The notes: generated from the sequence alone by a model not told the origin. Shown: positions 9,030 to 18,145, counted from the stretch's first letter. The stretch: DNA of 64,000 bases from Bacteroidaceae bacterium (GCA_017483605.1 JAFUWG010000029.1:1-64000), one strand, 5' to 3'. Program-made: numbers and translations.

Positions 9030-9084
9030 TTTACTGTCAGTTTTTTTAATTGATTAGAATATGAGGTTAATGAAGTTGATTTAC

Positions 9085-9816
9085 TTAGAAGATGTTATAG
9101 TAGATGCGGAAGTTCAGCACAGGATAGATGCCAATGCCCTCGATGGTCTTGATAGCATCGTGGAAGTCCTCATCATCGACGTCGTTCCTGTCAACTTTCA
9201 CCCATCCTTCTTCGTCAGGAGAGTAAACCTTCACGGCAGGCTTTCCCCAGAACATCACGCCCAGGTCGAAAGCAGTACCGATTTTGTGCTTGGAAGAGAT
9301 GGGACGTCCGAAACCGAGACCTACGTATGGCTTGAAACTCTTGGTCTGAACTTTCAAATTCACAAGACCTTCATTGTCGGGGTGGATGAACACACCACCG
9401 ATTTCAAGTCCTTCTCCGGGATCCACCTCGATGACTCCCGTGTTGTAGATTTTTGCGAGGTCGGGAATGCCGGCATAGAAACCGCCTGTCACGTGGAAAG
9501 AACTGTTCTTGAAGGGGTAGATGTCAGCCAGGAACTTGTAGTCTGACATGCGTATCCTTCCTGTGATGTCCACGTTCTTTTCCGTACCCTTAGTGGTGTA
9601 ATCCACATCAGTGTTGAAACTGATACGTGGGAAAGTGGTGAAGCCAGTTCTCAGGGTGACATAGTGTGTGAGTGGAGCGGCAACTTCAAAACCCCAACCC
9701 GTGGTTCCCACTTCTGCACCGATGGCAAGATGGTCAAAGATTTTTTCTTGTGCCGAAGCCGGACTTGTCAGCAGCGTAGCAGCAACAAATCCAATGAGAT
9801 AAAGCACTTTCTTCAT
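9085..9816 (-). CDS. Outer-membrane beta-barrel protein
   Basis: A 243-residue protein with a cleavable signal peptide (MKKVLYLIGFVAATLLTSPA, cleavage near ASA-QEK). The mature part shows alternating hydrophobic strands and glycine/aromatic turns (AIGAEVGTTGWGFEVAAPLT, FKPYVGLGFGRPI) and ends in an aromatic residue (FRIYYNIF), all typical of a small outer-membrane barrel. Substrate or role is unknown. It is the first gene of a likely two-gene operon with the downstream lipoprotein, from the promoter at 9908-9940. Confidence 0.8.
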   Translation of the reverse strand: MKKVLYLIGFVAATLLTSPASAQEKIFDHLAIGAEVGTTGWGFEVAAPLTHYVTLRTGFTTFPRISFNTDVDYTTKGTEKNVDITGRIRMSDYKFLADIYPFKNSSFHVTGGFYAGIPDLAKIYNTGVIEVDPGEGLEIGGVFIHPDNEGLVNLKVQTKSFKPYVGLGFGRPISSKHKIGTAFDLGVMFWGKPAVKVYSPDEEGWVKVDRNDVDDEDFHDAIKTIEGIGIYPVLNFRIYYNIF

Positions 9817-9907
9817 AGTTTGTTTGGATTTAAGTGAATGAATGATAATTTGGTTTTCTAATGTTCTTTAATTCCTCGAAGTTTGTTCGATTTTTCGACA
9901 TCGAGTA

Positions 9908-9940
9908 CAAATGTATAAATTTTTCCATACATAGACCAAG
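9908..9940 (-). promoter_or_regulatory. Promoter of the barrel/lipoprotein operon
   Basis: Minus strand: CTTG at 9937-9940, a 21-bp spacer and TACATTTG at 9908-9915. It gives a leader of about 90 nt. Confidence 0.6.
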
Positions 9941-10027
9941 AAATGTTGCTGATAAATATAAGAAAAGTTAAAAAAAAATTTTTTTTCGGGCATTCAAGGC
10001 ATTTTTGTGCTGTTTTTTCCAATAAAT

Positions 10028-10058
10028 TTTGTAGTTCGGATTTTACTAACTAACTTTG
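10028..10058 (+). promoter_or_regulatory. cysE: Promoter of cysE
   Basis: TTTG at 10028-10031, a 19-bp spacer and TAACTTTG at 10051-10058, an exact consensus match, about 66 nt upstream of the likely leader end. Confidence 0.8.
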
Positions 10059-10130
10059 TTGCGGATTTTATAGAAACAGCGTTATTTATAAAGCATTGAT
10101 TGATAAAACAAAGCATAGATAAAACCCAAA

Positions 10131-11057
10131 ATGAGTGTAAAGACATTCGCTAACATTCTGACAAAGACTGTTGACGACCTCGCATGTCCTGCGTCCTACA
10201 AGGACCTCTATCACGAGCACAGTGATGGCATTCCATTGCCTTCGGGCGACGTGTTACGCCAAATTATCGACCTTGCCAGAGGAATCATCTTCCCTGGCTA
10301 CTATGGTCAGTCGAGTATCAACACAAACACACTGAAGTATCACCTTGGAGTTGGCATCGAACAACTCTATTCCCTCTTGGTCAAGCAGATTCAGGCAGGG
10401 TTGGCTTTTGCCAATTTCAGAAGCGACACATCAGACTTGGCTGCCTACGGTGCCTACAGTGCTACGACCATCAATTCCGAAATGCATCGCATAGCCGAAG
10501 ATCGTGCAGAACTATTCATCAGCCGATTGTCGGAAATACGCCGTGTGCTTGCCACCGACGTGGTGGCAGCCTTCAATGGCGACCCCGCTGCCAAGAACTA
10601 CGGAGAAATCATCAGTTGCTATCCTGTCATCAAGGAACTGACCATCTATCGCATCGCTCACGAACTGTGGAATCTGGACGTACCACTCATTCCCCGCATG
10701 TTGACCGAGATAGCCCACTCCGAAACTGGTATTGACATCCATCCGGGAGCCACCATCGGAGAGTATTTCACCATCGACCACGGTACAGGTGTGGTGATTG
10801 GCGAAACCTGCATCATCGGCAACAACGTGAAACTCTATCAGGGTGTGACGCTGGGAGCCAAGAGTTTCCCGCTCGATGCCGAAGGCAACCCCATCAAGGG
10901 CATCCCTCGCCATCCTATTCTGGAAGACGATGTCATTGTCTATTCCAACGCTTCCATTCTGGGCAGAATCACCATTGGCAAGGGAGCCACCATCGGTGGC
11001 AACATCTGGGTGACTCAAGACGTGCCAGCAGGGGCAAGCATCACTCAGAAGAGGTAG
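10131..11057 (+). CDS. cysE: Serine O-acetyltransferase
   Basis: A 308-residue enzyme acetylating L-serine with acetyl-CoA, the first step of cysteine synthesis. The N-terminal half is the helical SAT domain; the C-terminal half is a left-handed beta-helix built of hexapeptide repeats. The catalytic region reads IDIHPGATIGEYFTIDHGTG, with the active-site Asp-His pair in IDHG, and GVTLGA follows. The long N-terminal region resembles the EpsC-type/plant-like serine acetyltransferases. It ends ITQKR without a long C-terminal tail. The next gene (RlmL-type) is 73 bp downstream. Confidence 0.93.
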   Translation: MSVKTFANILTKTVDDLACPASYKDLYHEHSDGIPLPSGDVLRQIIDLARGIIFPGYYGQSSINTNTLKYHLGVGIEQLYSLLVKQIQAGLAFANFRSDTSDLAAYGAYSATTINSEMHRIAEDRAELFISRLSEIRRVLATDVVAAFNGDPAAKNYGEIISCYPVIKELTIYRIAHELWNLDVPLIPRMLTEIAHSETGIDIHPGATIGEYFTIDHGTGVVIGETCIIGNNVKLYQGVTLGAKSFPLDAEGNPIKGIPRHPILEDDVIVYSNASILGRITIGKGATIGGNIWVTQDVPAGASITQKR

Positions 11058-11080
11058 ATTTTTAGCCCGTCTGGTCTATC

Positions 11081-11116
11081 CTAGTTTAACTAGTTTTTCT
11101 AGTTTGACTAGTTTAA
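11081..11116 (+). repeat. Nonamer tandem repeat in the RlmL-type leader
   Basis: Four 9-bp units in a row: CTAGTTTAA, CTAGTTTTT, CTAGTTTGA, CTAGTTTAA, ending 14 bp before the ATG at 11131. This is part of a wider pattern of short tandem arrays preceding start codons in this window. Confidence 0.8.
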
Positions 11117-11130
11117 TAAAAAACAAGAAT

Positions 11131-12846
11131 ATGCAAGAATTCAAAATAATCGCAAAAACCTTTCAAGGGCTGGAAGAGGTCCTTGCAAAAGAACTCATCA
11201 ATCTCGGGGCAAACGATGTAGAGATTGGACGTCGCATGGTCTCATTCACAGGAGACCAGGAGATGCTGTACAAGGCAAACTTCTGTACTCGCACGGCTGT
11301 GAAGATTCTCAAACCCATCAAGGAGTTTAAGGCAACGGATGCAGACGAGGTGTATGAAGTGGTGAAGCAGATGAACTGGGAACAGTATATGGACGTGAAG
11401 AACACCTTCTTGGTGGATTCTGTCATCTTCAGCGAAAACTTCCGCCACTCCAAGTTTGTGGCATACCGTGTGAAGGACGCCATTGCCGACTATTGGAGAG
11501 ATAAGACCGACGGTGACCGCCCCAATGTGGGCATCAGCAACCCCGACATCCGCATCAATGTCCACATTGCAGAGGATGATGTGACCATTTCGCTCGACTC
11601 TTCGGGTGAAAGTCTGCATCAGCGTGGTTACAAGACTGCCACCGTGCAGGCTCCTATCAACGAAGTGCTGGCGGCTGGTCTGATTATGCTGACAGGTTGG
11701 GACGGTGAGTGCGACCTGATTGACCCCTTCTGCGGTTCAGGCACCATCTTGATTGAGGCTGCCCTGATAGCCCTGAATGTCTATCCGGGTGTCTTCCGCA
11801 AGGAATATGCCTTCGAGAAGTGGAAGGACTTTGATGCCGACCTCTTCGACCGCATCTATAATGACGACAGTCAGGAACGTGAGTTCGAGCACAAGATTTA
11901 TGGCTACGACATCAATCGTCAGGCTGTGCAGATTGCTACAGATAATGTGCTGAATGCGGGTGTGAAGGATGTGGTGAGCGTGGAGCAGCGTGACTTCTAC
12001 GAGTTTGAGCAGCCGGTGGAGAAAGCCATCATGATTACTAATCCGCCATACGGTGACCGCATCACCAGCGATGACATCTTCGACCTCTACGAGACCATTG
12101 GCAGAAATCTGAAACACAACTTTGTGGGCAACGACGCTTGGATTATCTCTCACCACGAAGAGTTGTTTGCCAAGATTGGTTTCCGTGCCTCCACACGTTT
12201 CGCCCTCTTCAATGGCTCGCTGGAGTGTGAGTTCCGCAAGTACCAGATTTTCAACGGCAGCCTGAAAGAGCGTCGTGAGGAAGGTCTGGACATCAAGTCG
12301 GATGAAGACCGCAAGCGAAACCTCAAATTCAAGCCTCACAAGAAAAATGAAGACGGCGAATGGGGTGGAGACCGCAAGACGGACGACGAGAGCCACTACT
12401 TCAAATCAAAGCCTTACAAAGAAGGCAGTCAGCGGCCATCTGGAAAGGCTGAACGCTGGAAAATGTATGAGGCTGCTGACGAGGAAGAGGCTGAAATCAT
12501 CAATCGTCACTTAGGCAAGTGGGGTGACCGCAAAGTCTATGCCGAAAGAGATGACCGCAAGTCTTCCGACCACAGAGAAAGCAAGCGTTTTGACCACAGT
12601 GACGGCAGACATTCTGACCGCAGAGACAGCAAGCCATCGGAAAGCCGCGAGTCCAGACAGGCTGCACGGAAAGAGTTCTTCTCTGGTCAGGGAGGGGCTA
12701 AAAAGCCTTTTGGTGAAAAATCGTTTGGCGAGGGTCGCAAAGACTATCGAGAAGAGAAACGTCCACGCCGAGATGATGGGAAACCTGCTCGTAAATTTGA
12801 TGGACCGAAAAAGGATGGTCGTCCGTTTCGAGGAAAAAAGGACTGA
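11131..12846 (+). CDS. rlmL: RlmL-type THUMP domain 23S rRNA (guanine-N2) methyltransferase
   Basis: A 571-residue protein (start MQEFKIIAKTFQGLEEVLAK; an ATG 27 bp upstream falls inside the leader repeats and is less likely). Residues about 45-160 form the THUMP RNA-binding domain and 165-385 the Rossmann methyltransferase with SAM motif DPFCGSGTILIEAA (about 197-210) and catalytic motif NPPYGDR (about 303). It corresponds to the N2-methylguanosine half of E. coli RlmL. From about residue 370 the protein changes to a 200-residue low-complexity tail rich in Asp, Arg, Lys, Ser and His, probably disordered and RNA-binding. The last 149 bp overlap the convergent TatD gene. Confidence 0.88.
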   Translation: MQEFKIIAKTFQGLEEVLAKELINLGANDVEIGRRMVSFTGDQEMLYKANFCTRTAVKILKPIKEFKATDADEVYEVVKQMNWEQYMDVKNTFLVDSVIFSENFRHSKFVAYRVKDAIADYWRDKTDGDRPNVGISNPDIRINVHIAEDDVTISLDSSGESLHQRGYKTATVQAPINEVLAAGLIMLTGWDGECDLIDPFCGSGTILIEAALIALNVYPGVFRKEYAFEKWKDFDADLFDRIYNDDSQEREFEHKIYGYDINRQAVQIATDNVLNAGVKDVVSVEQRDFYEFEQPVEKAIMITNPPYGDRITSDDIFDLYETIGRNLKHNFVGNDAWIISHHEELFAKIGFRASTRFALFNGSLECEFRKYQIFNGSLKERREEGLDIKSDEDRKRNLKFKPHKKNEDGEWGGDRKTDDESHYFKSKPYKEGSQRPSGKAERWKMYEAADEEEAEIINRHLGKWGDRKVYAERDDRKSSDHRESKRFDHSDGRHSDRRDSKPSESRESRQAARKEFFSGQGGAKKPFGEKSFGEGRKDYREEKRPRRDDGKPARKFDGPKKDGRPFRGKKD

Positions 12847-13402
12847 CCCTTGAACGACCCTCCTCCGCAGAAGCATTTTTGTAGAGGGAAAAGACGAGAC
12901 GCAATGTCTCTACATGATACAGATGGCAGAAGGACAGCAACAATCCTTTTGCCATCATTTGTTTTGCCTGTTCAGGTTTCCCCCTGAAGCCATGTATCAC
13001 CCACGGCTGTGCCGCCCTACCCTCTCGATGGCATTGCTCCGTCAGTTCCTTGCGGAGAGCCAGCAATTCGTCGAAAGCCTTCACACAATGTATCACCATC
13101 GGCTTCTTCACCGCTTCCGCAATGGCGATTTGAGCACGGAAAGCCTCAATTTGTACCGAAAGAGCGTCACCACGCACTTTATCCAGTCCGCACTCTCCGA
13201 TGGTCCACACACGGGGAGATGTCGTCACAGAACGCATTTTTTCCACTTTCTCTTGCCAATCGGCAGAAACATTCCACGGATGCAGCCCCACAGAAAAGGC
13301 TACGTCCGCTCGTTCATGGTCTTGCCGGAGCAGGAAATCGTCGGGACTGCAATTGAGAATACAAGGCACATCGTCCGTATGATGGGTGTGGAAATTGAAC
13401 AT
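12698..13402 (-). CDS. TatD family metal-dependent hydrolase
   Basis: A 234-residue protein from MFNFHTHHTD (ATG 13402; the frame continues upstream but unlike the family). TatD-type TIM-barrel metal sites are visible: HTHHTD at the N-terminus, IGECGLD near residue 70, VIHCVKAFDELL, VIHGFRG and FFLETDD near the end. Such proteins are Mg-dependent DNases or D-aminoacyl-tRNA-type hydrolases. Two oddities: the sequence between LSFCHLY and SPFFLETDD (HVETLRLVFSLYKNASAEEG) looks like an in-frame insertion of a palindromic repeat, and the conserved C-terminal 50 residues are encoded antisense to the RlmL-type tail. It is the last gene of the metK operon. Confidence 0.85.
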   Translation of the reverse strand: MFNFHTHHTDDVPCILNCSPDDFLLRQDHERADVAFSVGLHPWNVSADWQEKVEKMRSVTTSPRVWTIGECGLDKVRGDALSVQIEAFRAQIAIAEAVKKPMVIHCVKAFDELLALRKELTEQCHREGRAAQPWVIHGFRGKPEQAKQMMAKGLLLSFCHLYHVETLRLVFSLYKNASAEEGRSRVSPFFLETDDHPFSVHQIYEQVSHHLGVDVSLLDSLCDPRQTIFHQKAF

Positions 13403-13461
13403 GGGTAATCGTTTTTTCTTTCTTGCGGAAAAGGATGAACAGATGAAACAGCGGAGGCGTG

Positions 13462-13707
13462 CTACCAATGAAATTTTTCGGGCACGGGGTCATAGCCGCT
13501 TCCTCCCCACGGATGGCATCTGAGAATGCGTCGGCAAGCCAGATAGAACCCCTTGAAAGGCCCGTGCTTCTTGATGGCGTCCACCGCATATTGCGAACAG
13601 GTGGGGGTGTAGCGGCACGAAGGGGGCAGCATGGGGGAGATAGCCGTCCGATAGAAATAGATGGGCAGCAGCAGCAGGTAGGACAGCAAGGAGGTCAACC
13701 ATTTCAT
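13462..13707 (-). CDS. yidD: Membrane protein insertion efficiency factor YidD
   Basis: An 81-residue member of the YidD (DUF37, haemolytic) family, which assists YidC-mediated membrane insertion. It has an N-terminal amphipathic/hydrophobic segment ([20 protein letters not shown]) and the family signature [19 protein letters not shown] with [14 protein letters not shown]. Its start overlaps the rnpA stop (ATGA), the arrangement seen in many bacteria where rnpA and yidD are adjacent. Confidence 0.95.
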   Translation of the reverse strand: MKWLTSLLSYLLLLPIYFYRTAISPMLPPSCRYTPTCSQYAVDAIKKHGPFKGFYLACRRILRCHPWGGSGYDPVPEKFHW

Positions 13708-14147
13708 GACGCTTCTTGATTAAGTTTGTCCGCAATCCGGGCAAGTGCTTTCTTCATGCTTTTGTTCACCGAATAGAACGAAGGCAACTCATCGGTGATG
13801 CACACAAAAGCCACCGCCAGCCGGTAGTCTTTCCCTTCGAGGGTGTTCCACAGCACGTGCTTGTTGGTGCGGTAAGCCTCTCTCACCAGCCGCTTCATGC
13901 GGTTGCGGTCAACGGCATGACGGAAACGCTTTTTGGGCACAGACACCAAAATGGAGACGGGTGGCACGCCCTCTTTCCCCACATTCTTTTGCTCCATGCC
14001 CTTATCCTCTCCATCTTTTTTCTCCATCCTCATAAAAACAACTCGCAGGGGAAATGTCGCCATCGACGCATTTCCTCCTGCAAAGAGTTTGTCTATGATG
14101 AGCCTGCTGGTCAGCCGCTCCGATTTCTTCAGTGTATTTTCCATCAC
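13704..14147 (-). CDS. rnpA: Ribonuclease P protein component
   Basis: A 147-residue protein subunit of RNase P, which helps the catalytic RNA cleave the 5' leader of pre-tRNAs. The start is [20 protein letters not shown] and the RNR signature is [20 protein letters not shown]. Between beta strands (around residues 42-62) there is a charged insertion ([20 protein letters not shown]) that makes it longer than the usual ~120 residues, as in other Bacteroidetes. It overlaps yidD by ATGA. Unlike the classic rpmH-rnpA-yidD-yidC order, here it follows hemD. Confidence 0.95.
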   Translation of the reverse strand: MMENTLKKSERLTSRLIIDKLFAGGNASMATFPLRVVFMRMEKKDGEDKGMEQKNVGKEGVPPVSILVSVPKKRFRHAVDRNRMKRLVREAYRTNKHVLWNTLEGKDYRLAVAFVCITDELPSFYSVNKSMKKALARIADKLNQEAS

Positions 14148-14204
14148 ATCTCTGTCAACCTCTGTTCGGTGTAACCAGTGAAGAAAAAAAGTGCCCCCCT
14201 TCTT

Positions 14205-14945
14205 TTATGATAAAAGGGTCTTGGCGTATGCCTCGATGATGGCAGGTACGGAACGCAGTTCGGCTGTGGGCTGATAGTCCACCTTCAGTCCTGCATCTTC
14301 GGCTGCCTTGATGGTCTTGGCACCCAGACAAGCCACCTTCACCTTGCCCTGCTTGAATTTCGGGAAGTTCTTGACGAGCGAGTGGATACCTTCTGGCGAG
14401 AAGAACACCAGCATGTTGTAGTTAAACTTCTCGTCGGGAGCAAAGTCGTTCGCCACGGTGTAGTACATCACGGCTTCGTCGTGCTCCACTCCAGCCTCAT
14501 CCAGCAATGCCTTCATGTCGTCGTTGTGAGCCGACGACTGAGGAACGAAATACTTCTCGCTGCTGTGCTTTTGGATGATGGGCAGCAAGTCGGCAATGCG
14601 TCCGCTCTCAGGGAAGAAATTCTTGCGTTTGCGATACTGCACATACTTCTGGATATAGAGCGACACCTGTTCTGAAACGCAGAAATACTTCATGTCGTCG
14701 GGAATGGACACACGCAACTCTTTGCACAGGGCAAAAAAGTGGTCAATGGCATGGCGGGAGGTGAAAACGATAGCGGTATGCCCTGGAATCGAGACCTTCT
14801 GCTGGCGAAAATCCTTGGCTGACATGGGTTCAATCTTGATGAACGGATGAAAAACCAGTTCGATGTCGTATTTCTTTGCTACCTCAAAATAGGGTGACTT
14901 TTCTGTCTGAGGTCTTGGTTGAGATACTAAGATCTTTGTTGCCAT
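14205..14945 (-). CDS. hemD: Uroporphyrinogen-III synthase (HemD-like)
   Basis: A 246-residue protein (start [20 protein letters not shown]; the frame opens earlier but overlaps the previous gene). HemD enzymes cyclise hydroxymethylbilane to uroporphyrinogen III in tetrapyrrole synthesis. Sequence conservation is weak in this family; support comes from the two-lobed pattern with FTSRHAIDHFF (first lobe), FFPESGRIADLL, VMYYTV and FSPEGIHSL followed by VACLGAKTIKAAEDAGL. Its ATG overlaps the stop of the DUF4271 gene by one base. The same neighbour order metK-DUF4271-hemD-rnpA-yidD is, to my knowledge, common in Bacteroidales. Confidence 0.88.
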   Translation of the reverse strand: MATKILVSQPRPQTEKSPYFEVAKKYDIELVFHPFIKIEPMSAKDFRQQKVSIPGHTAIVFTSRHAIDHFFALCKELRVSIPDDMKYFCVSEQVSLYIQKYVQYRKRKNFFPESGRIADLLPIIQKHSSEKYFVPQSSAHNDDMKALLDEAGVEHDEAVMYYTVANDFAPDEKFNYNMLVFFSPEGIHSLVKNFPKFKQGKVKVACLGAKTIKAAEDAGLKVDYQPTAELRSVPAIIEAYAKTLLS

Positions 14946-15747
14946 CAATATATCAAATTTTTGACTATAATATTGTCGGTGAGCCAACCCGAAACATTCC
15001 ACAAGACCAGGGCTGGCAACAATTCGACGCTGCAAAAGTACAAAAAAATGGGCAAATAGCCATATTTTTTCAACTTAAAGTTACTGAAAAGCCTATAAAA
15101 TAGGAGAATTTCGTATAAAAACACTACCAAAATGGTACATGCGATGACAACACGAGGAGCACCGCCATAGAAGATGTCAACCAGCGAAATGGGATAGAAA
15201 AAGAAGGCGGTCAGCGATGTCATGGTGAAGTAACTCGACATCCAACGTTTGTTCGACTCGCTGTCGAAAAACACCCAGTTCACCACATGATAAATGCCGG
15301 CTTTCAGATACACAAACAGCAGACCGAACAATCCCCCTGCCAGAAAGAGCCAATACGGCACCCCCATCACCCCGCTCAGGCTGTAGAGTTCCGACAGGTC
15401 GTCGAAGAAAGCGAGCGACAGACTCATTGCCCCCATGAAGATGAGCGTGAACACATGCATCATTTCGCTCGAGTTGTCGCTGATATGCTCTTCGCTGTAC
15501 AGTCGCTTGCTGGTGAAGAAGTCCTTCAGCCGATGTTTCAGCATCGTTCTTCCCTTGAAGAAGATGACAGCCATGATGCAGAACATCACCGCCAAACAGA
15601 CCACGATGACATCATCACTGCCCATGGCATATCCTCGCTCTGCCATCGCCACCGTGTGGTCGGGCAGAGAGACTCCCTGCTTGTAGAACTCCGTCTGACC
15701 AATGCCGTTGGAGTTGAATGTCGTGAATATGCTGTCGTATGGGGTTG

Positions 15748-15751
<4 letters not shown>
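14945..15751 (-). CDS. DUF4271 integral membrane protein
   Basis: A 268-residue protein with an N-terminal non-membrane segment and six or seven predicted membrane helices (for example [56 protein letters not shown]). DUF4271 is a Bacteroidetes membrane family with no established function. The start chosen (ATG at 15751) overlaps the metK stop as ATGA; an upstream in-frame ATG at 15802 lies inside metK. Position in the metK-hemD-rnpA operon is conserved but does not reveal its role. Confidence 0.85.
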
Positions 15752-17073
<1,322 letters not shown>

Positions 17074-17178
17074 AATTTAATTAATAATTAACGATAAATA
17101 ATTAAGAAAATAGATGGGGAAAGAATGGGAAAACATGCACCGACAAAGAAACACCACCCGTCGTTAGGTTGTCATTGT

Positions 17179-17227
17179 CGTTTTAGCATTTTTTACTGTG
17201 GTTGCAAGCAGCCCAAATCTGTCCACA
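17179..17227 (-). promoter_or_regulatory. SAM-II-type riboswitch in the metK leader
   Basis: On the minus strand: TGTGG (P1 5' strand, 17227-17223), then ACAGATTTGGGCTGCTTGCAA, CCACA (P1 3' strand, 17201-17197) and the tail GTAAAAAATGCTAAAACG. This follows the SAM-II (SAM_alpha) pattern: short P1, a loop with GATTT and CTTGCA, and an A-rich tail with GCTAAAA that forms the pseudoknot. It starts about 10 nt after the predicted transcript start and precedes metK. The pseudoknot pairs were not modelled, and P1 is only 5 bp. Confidence 0.72.
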
Positions 17228-17243
17228 TATTGAATTTCGGGTG

Positions 17244-17275
17244 CAAAGGTACGAATAAGTGAGCGAAAAACCAAA
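17244..17275 (-). promoter_or_regulatory. metK: Promoter of the metK operon
   Basis: Minus strand: TTTG at 17272-17275, a 20-bp spacer and TACCTTTG at 17244-17251, an exact consensus. The transcript would begin near 17238 and carry a ~165-nt leader containing the SAM-II-like aptamer. Confidence 0.85.
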
Positions 17276-17433
17276 TTTATTTGAGGTTTTCCGAGCGTGA
17301 GTACCTTGGGTGAAGCCAACGGTACAGATAATATTTGATAATGAGCATCAAACAGCACAAATTTATTTCATAGTTCGAGGGGAAAAGTCCCCCCACTTTA
17401 GGGATTTCACCTTTACGATTAGGAGAATTAACA

Positions 17434-17464
17434 TTTGCCATCCACCCAAAACCACCTAACTTTG
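17434..17464 (+). promoter_or_regulatory. Promoter of the 52-residue lipoprotein gene
   Basis: TTTG at 17434-17437, a 19-bp spacer and TAACTTTG at 17457-17464, an exact consensus. Confidence 0.8.
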
Positions 17465-17511
17465 CACCAGAAACAAAAAACATCGAGCGTTAAAACCTCG
17501 CGAGTTCACGA

Positions 17512-17543
17512 ACTCAAAAACTTACAAACTCAAAAACTCAAAA
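17512..17543 (+). repeat. Octamer tandem repeat before the small lipoprotein gene
   Basis: Four 8-bp units: ACTCAAAA, ACTTACAA, ACTCAAAA, ACTCAAAA, ending 13 bp before the ATG. Nearly the same array (ACTTGCAA, ACTCAAAA, ACTCAAAA) precedes the NupG-type gene 43 kb away, and a shorter form precedes aroK. Confidence 0.85.
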
Positions 17544-17556
17544 AACAGATAGCCTT

Positions 17557-17715
17557 ATGAAGAACTTAATTCTCTTACTCTCACTGATTCTCGGTGCATT
17601 GTTGTTCCAGTCTTGCTTCTGCGAGCACGATTTTTACGGTCCAGGTTACGGCTACCATGTTCATGGGGCACCTCCTCCACCGCCACCTCCACACCACCGT
17701 CACTACGCTTGGTAA
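17557..17715 (+). CDS. 52-residue His/Pro/Tyr-rich lipoprotein
   Basis: ATG at 17557, TAA at 17713-17715. The signal peptide MKNLILLLSLILGALLFQSC ends in a lipobox (LFQSC, Cys at residue 20), so the mature lipoprotein has only about 33 residues: FCEHDFYGPGYGYHVHG followed by seven prolines and HHRHYAW. The His-rich, Pro-rich tail could bind metal or simply span the periplasm; no family is recognised. Expression is supported by an exact-consensus promoter at 17434-17464 and the octamer leader. Confidence 0.65.
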   Translation: MKNLILLLSLILGALLFQSCFCEHDFYGPGYGYHVHGAPPPPPPPHHRHYAW

Positions 17716-17730
17716 TCTCTCATAGCCAAC

Positions 17731-17819
17731 AGGGTGGAAACACCCTTCACGACAGGTTTGTAACTTTCCCTGTCCTCTGGCTGGAAATGCCCCAACAGTA
17801 GGTTTGTAACTTTCCCTAC
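17731..17819 (+). repeat. Three small stem-loops, two sharing one 12-nt loop
   Basis: AGGGTG-GAAA-CACCCT at 17731-17746; GACAGG-TTTGTAACTTTC-CCTGTC at 17751-17774; GTAGG-TTTGTAACTTTC-CCTAC at 17798-17819. The last two have identical loops but different, complementary stems. They lie just 3' of the small lipoprotein gene; none is followed by a T-run. Confidence 0.65.
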
Positions 17820-17854
17820 ACGGGACTTGACAACACCCTTTGGCTCCCCTCTCT

Positions 17855-17963
17855 CTTAAAACTAAACTTAGATTTTATAAAATCAAACTTAAATTTACAA
17901 AAATCAAACTTAAATTTATATAAATCTAACTTGAATTTTATAAAATCTAAGTTTGGTTTTAAG
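17855..17963. repeat. 109-bp AT-rich palindromic repeat, copy 1
   Basis: Begins CTTAAAACTAAACTTAG and ends with the near-complement CTAAGTTTGGTTTTAAG; the interior has ~21-bp units of the type AAACTTAAATTTATATAAATC. Copy 2, exactly the same length, is at 55553-55661. Located between the small lipoprotein gene and the convergent metallopeptidase gene. Confidence 0.85.
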
Positions 17964-18056
17964 AACACACACAGCAAAACACAGGTGAAATCTACATATA
18001 TAGCACAACGACCACAGCATGGATTTAGGTTAGATATTGTTTAGTTAGTAAAAAGA

Positions 18057-18087
18057 AGCCCCTGACACCGCGATGGTATCAGGGGCT
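18057..18087 (-). terminator. Terminator of the T9SS metallopeptidase-like gene
   Basis: Inverted repeat AGCCCCTGACACC / GGTATCAGGGGCT, 13 bp with one G-U type pair, followed on the minus strand by TCTTTTTA. It is 59 bp past the stop. Confidence 0.8.
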
Positions 18088-18145
18088 TTCATGTGGCAGC
18101 AACCTTGAGCCGTGCCACGCATTGAGTGTTTTTCGGGCAGGATTG

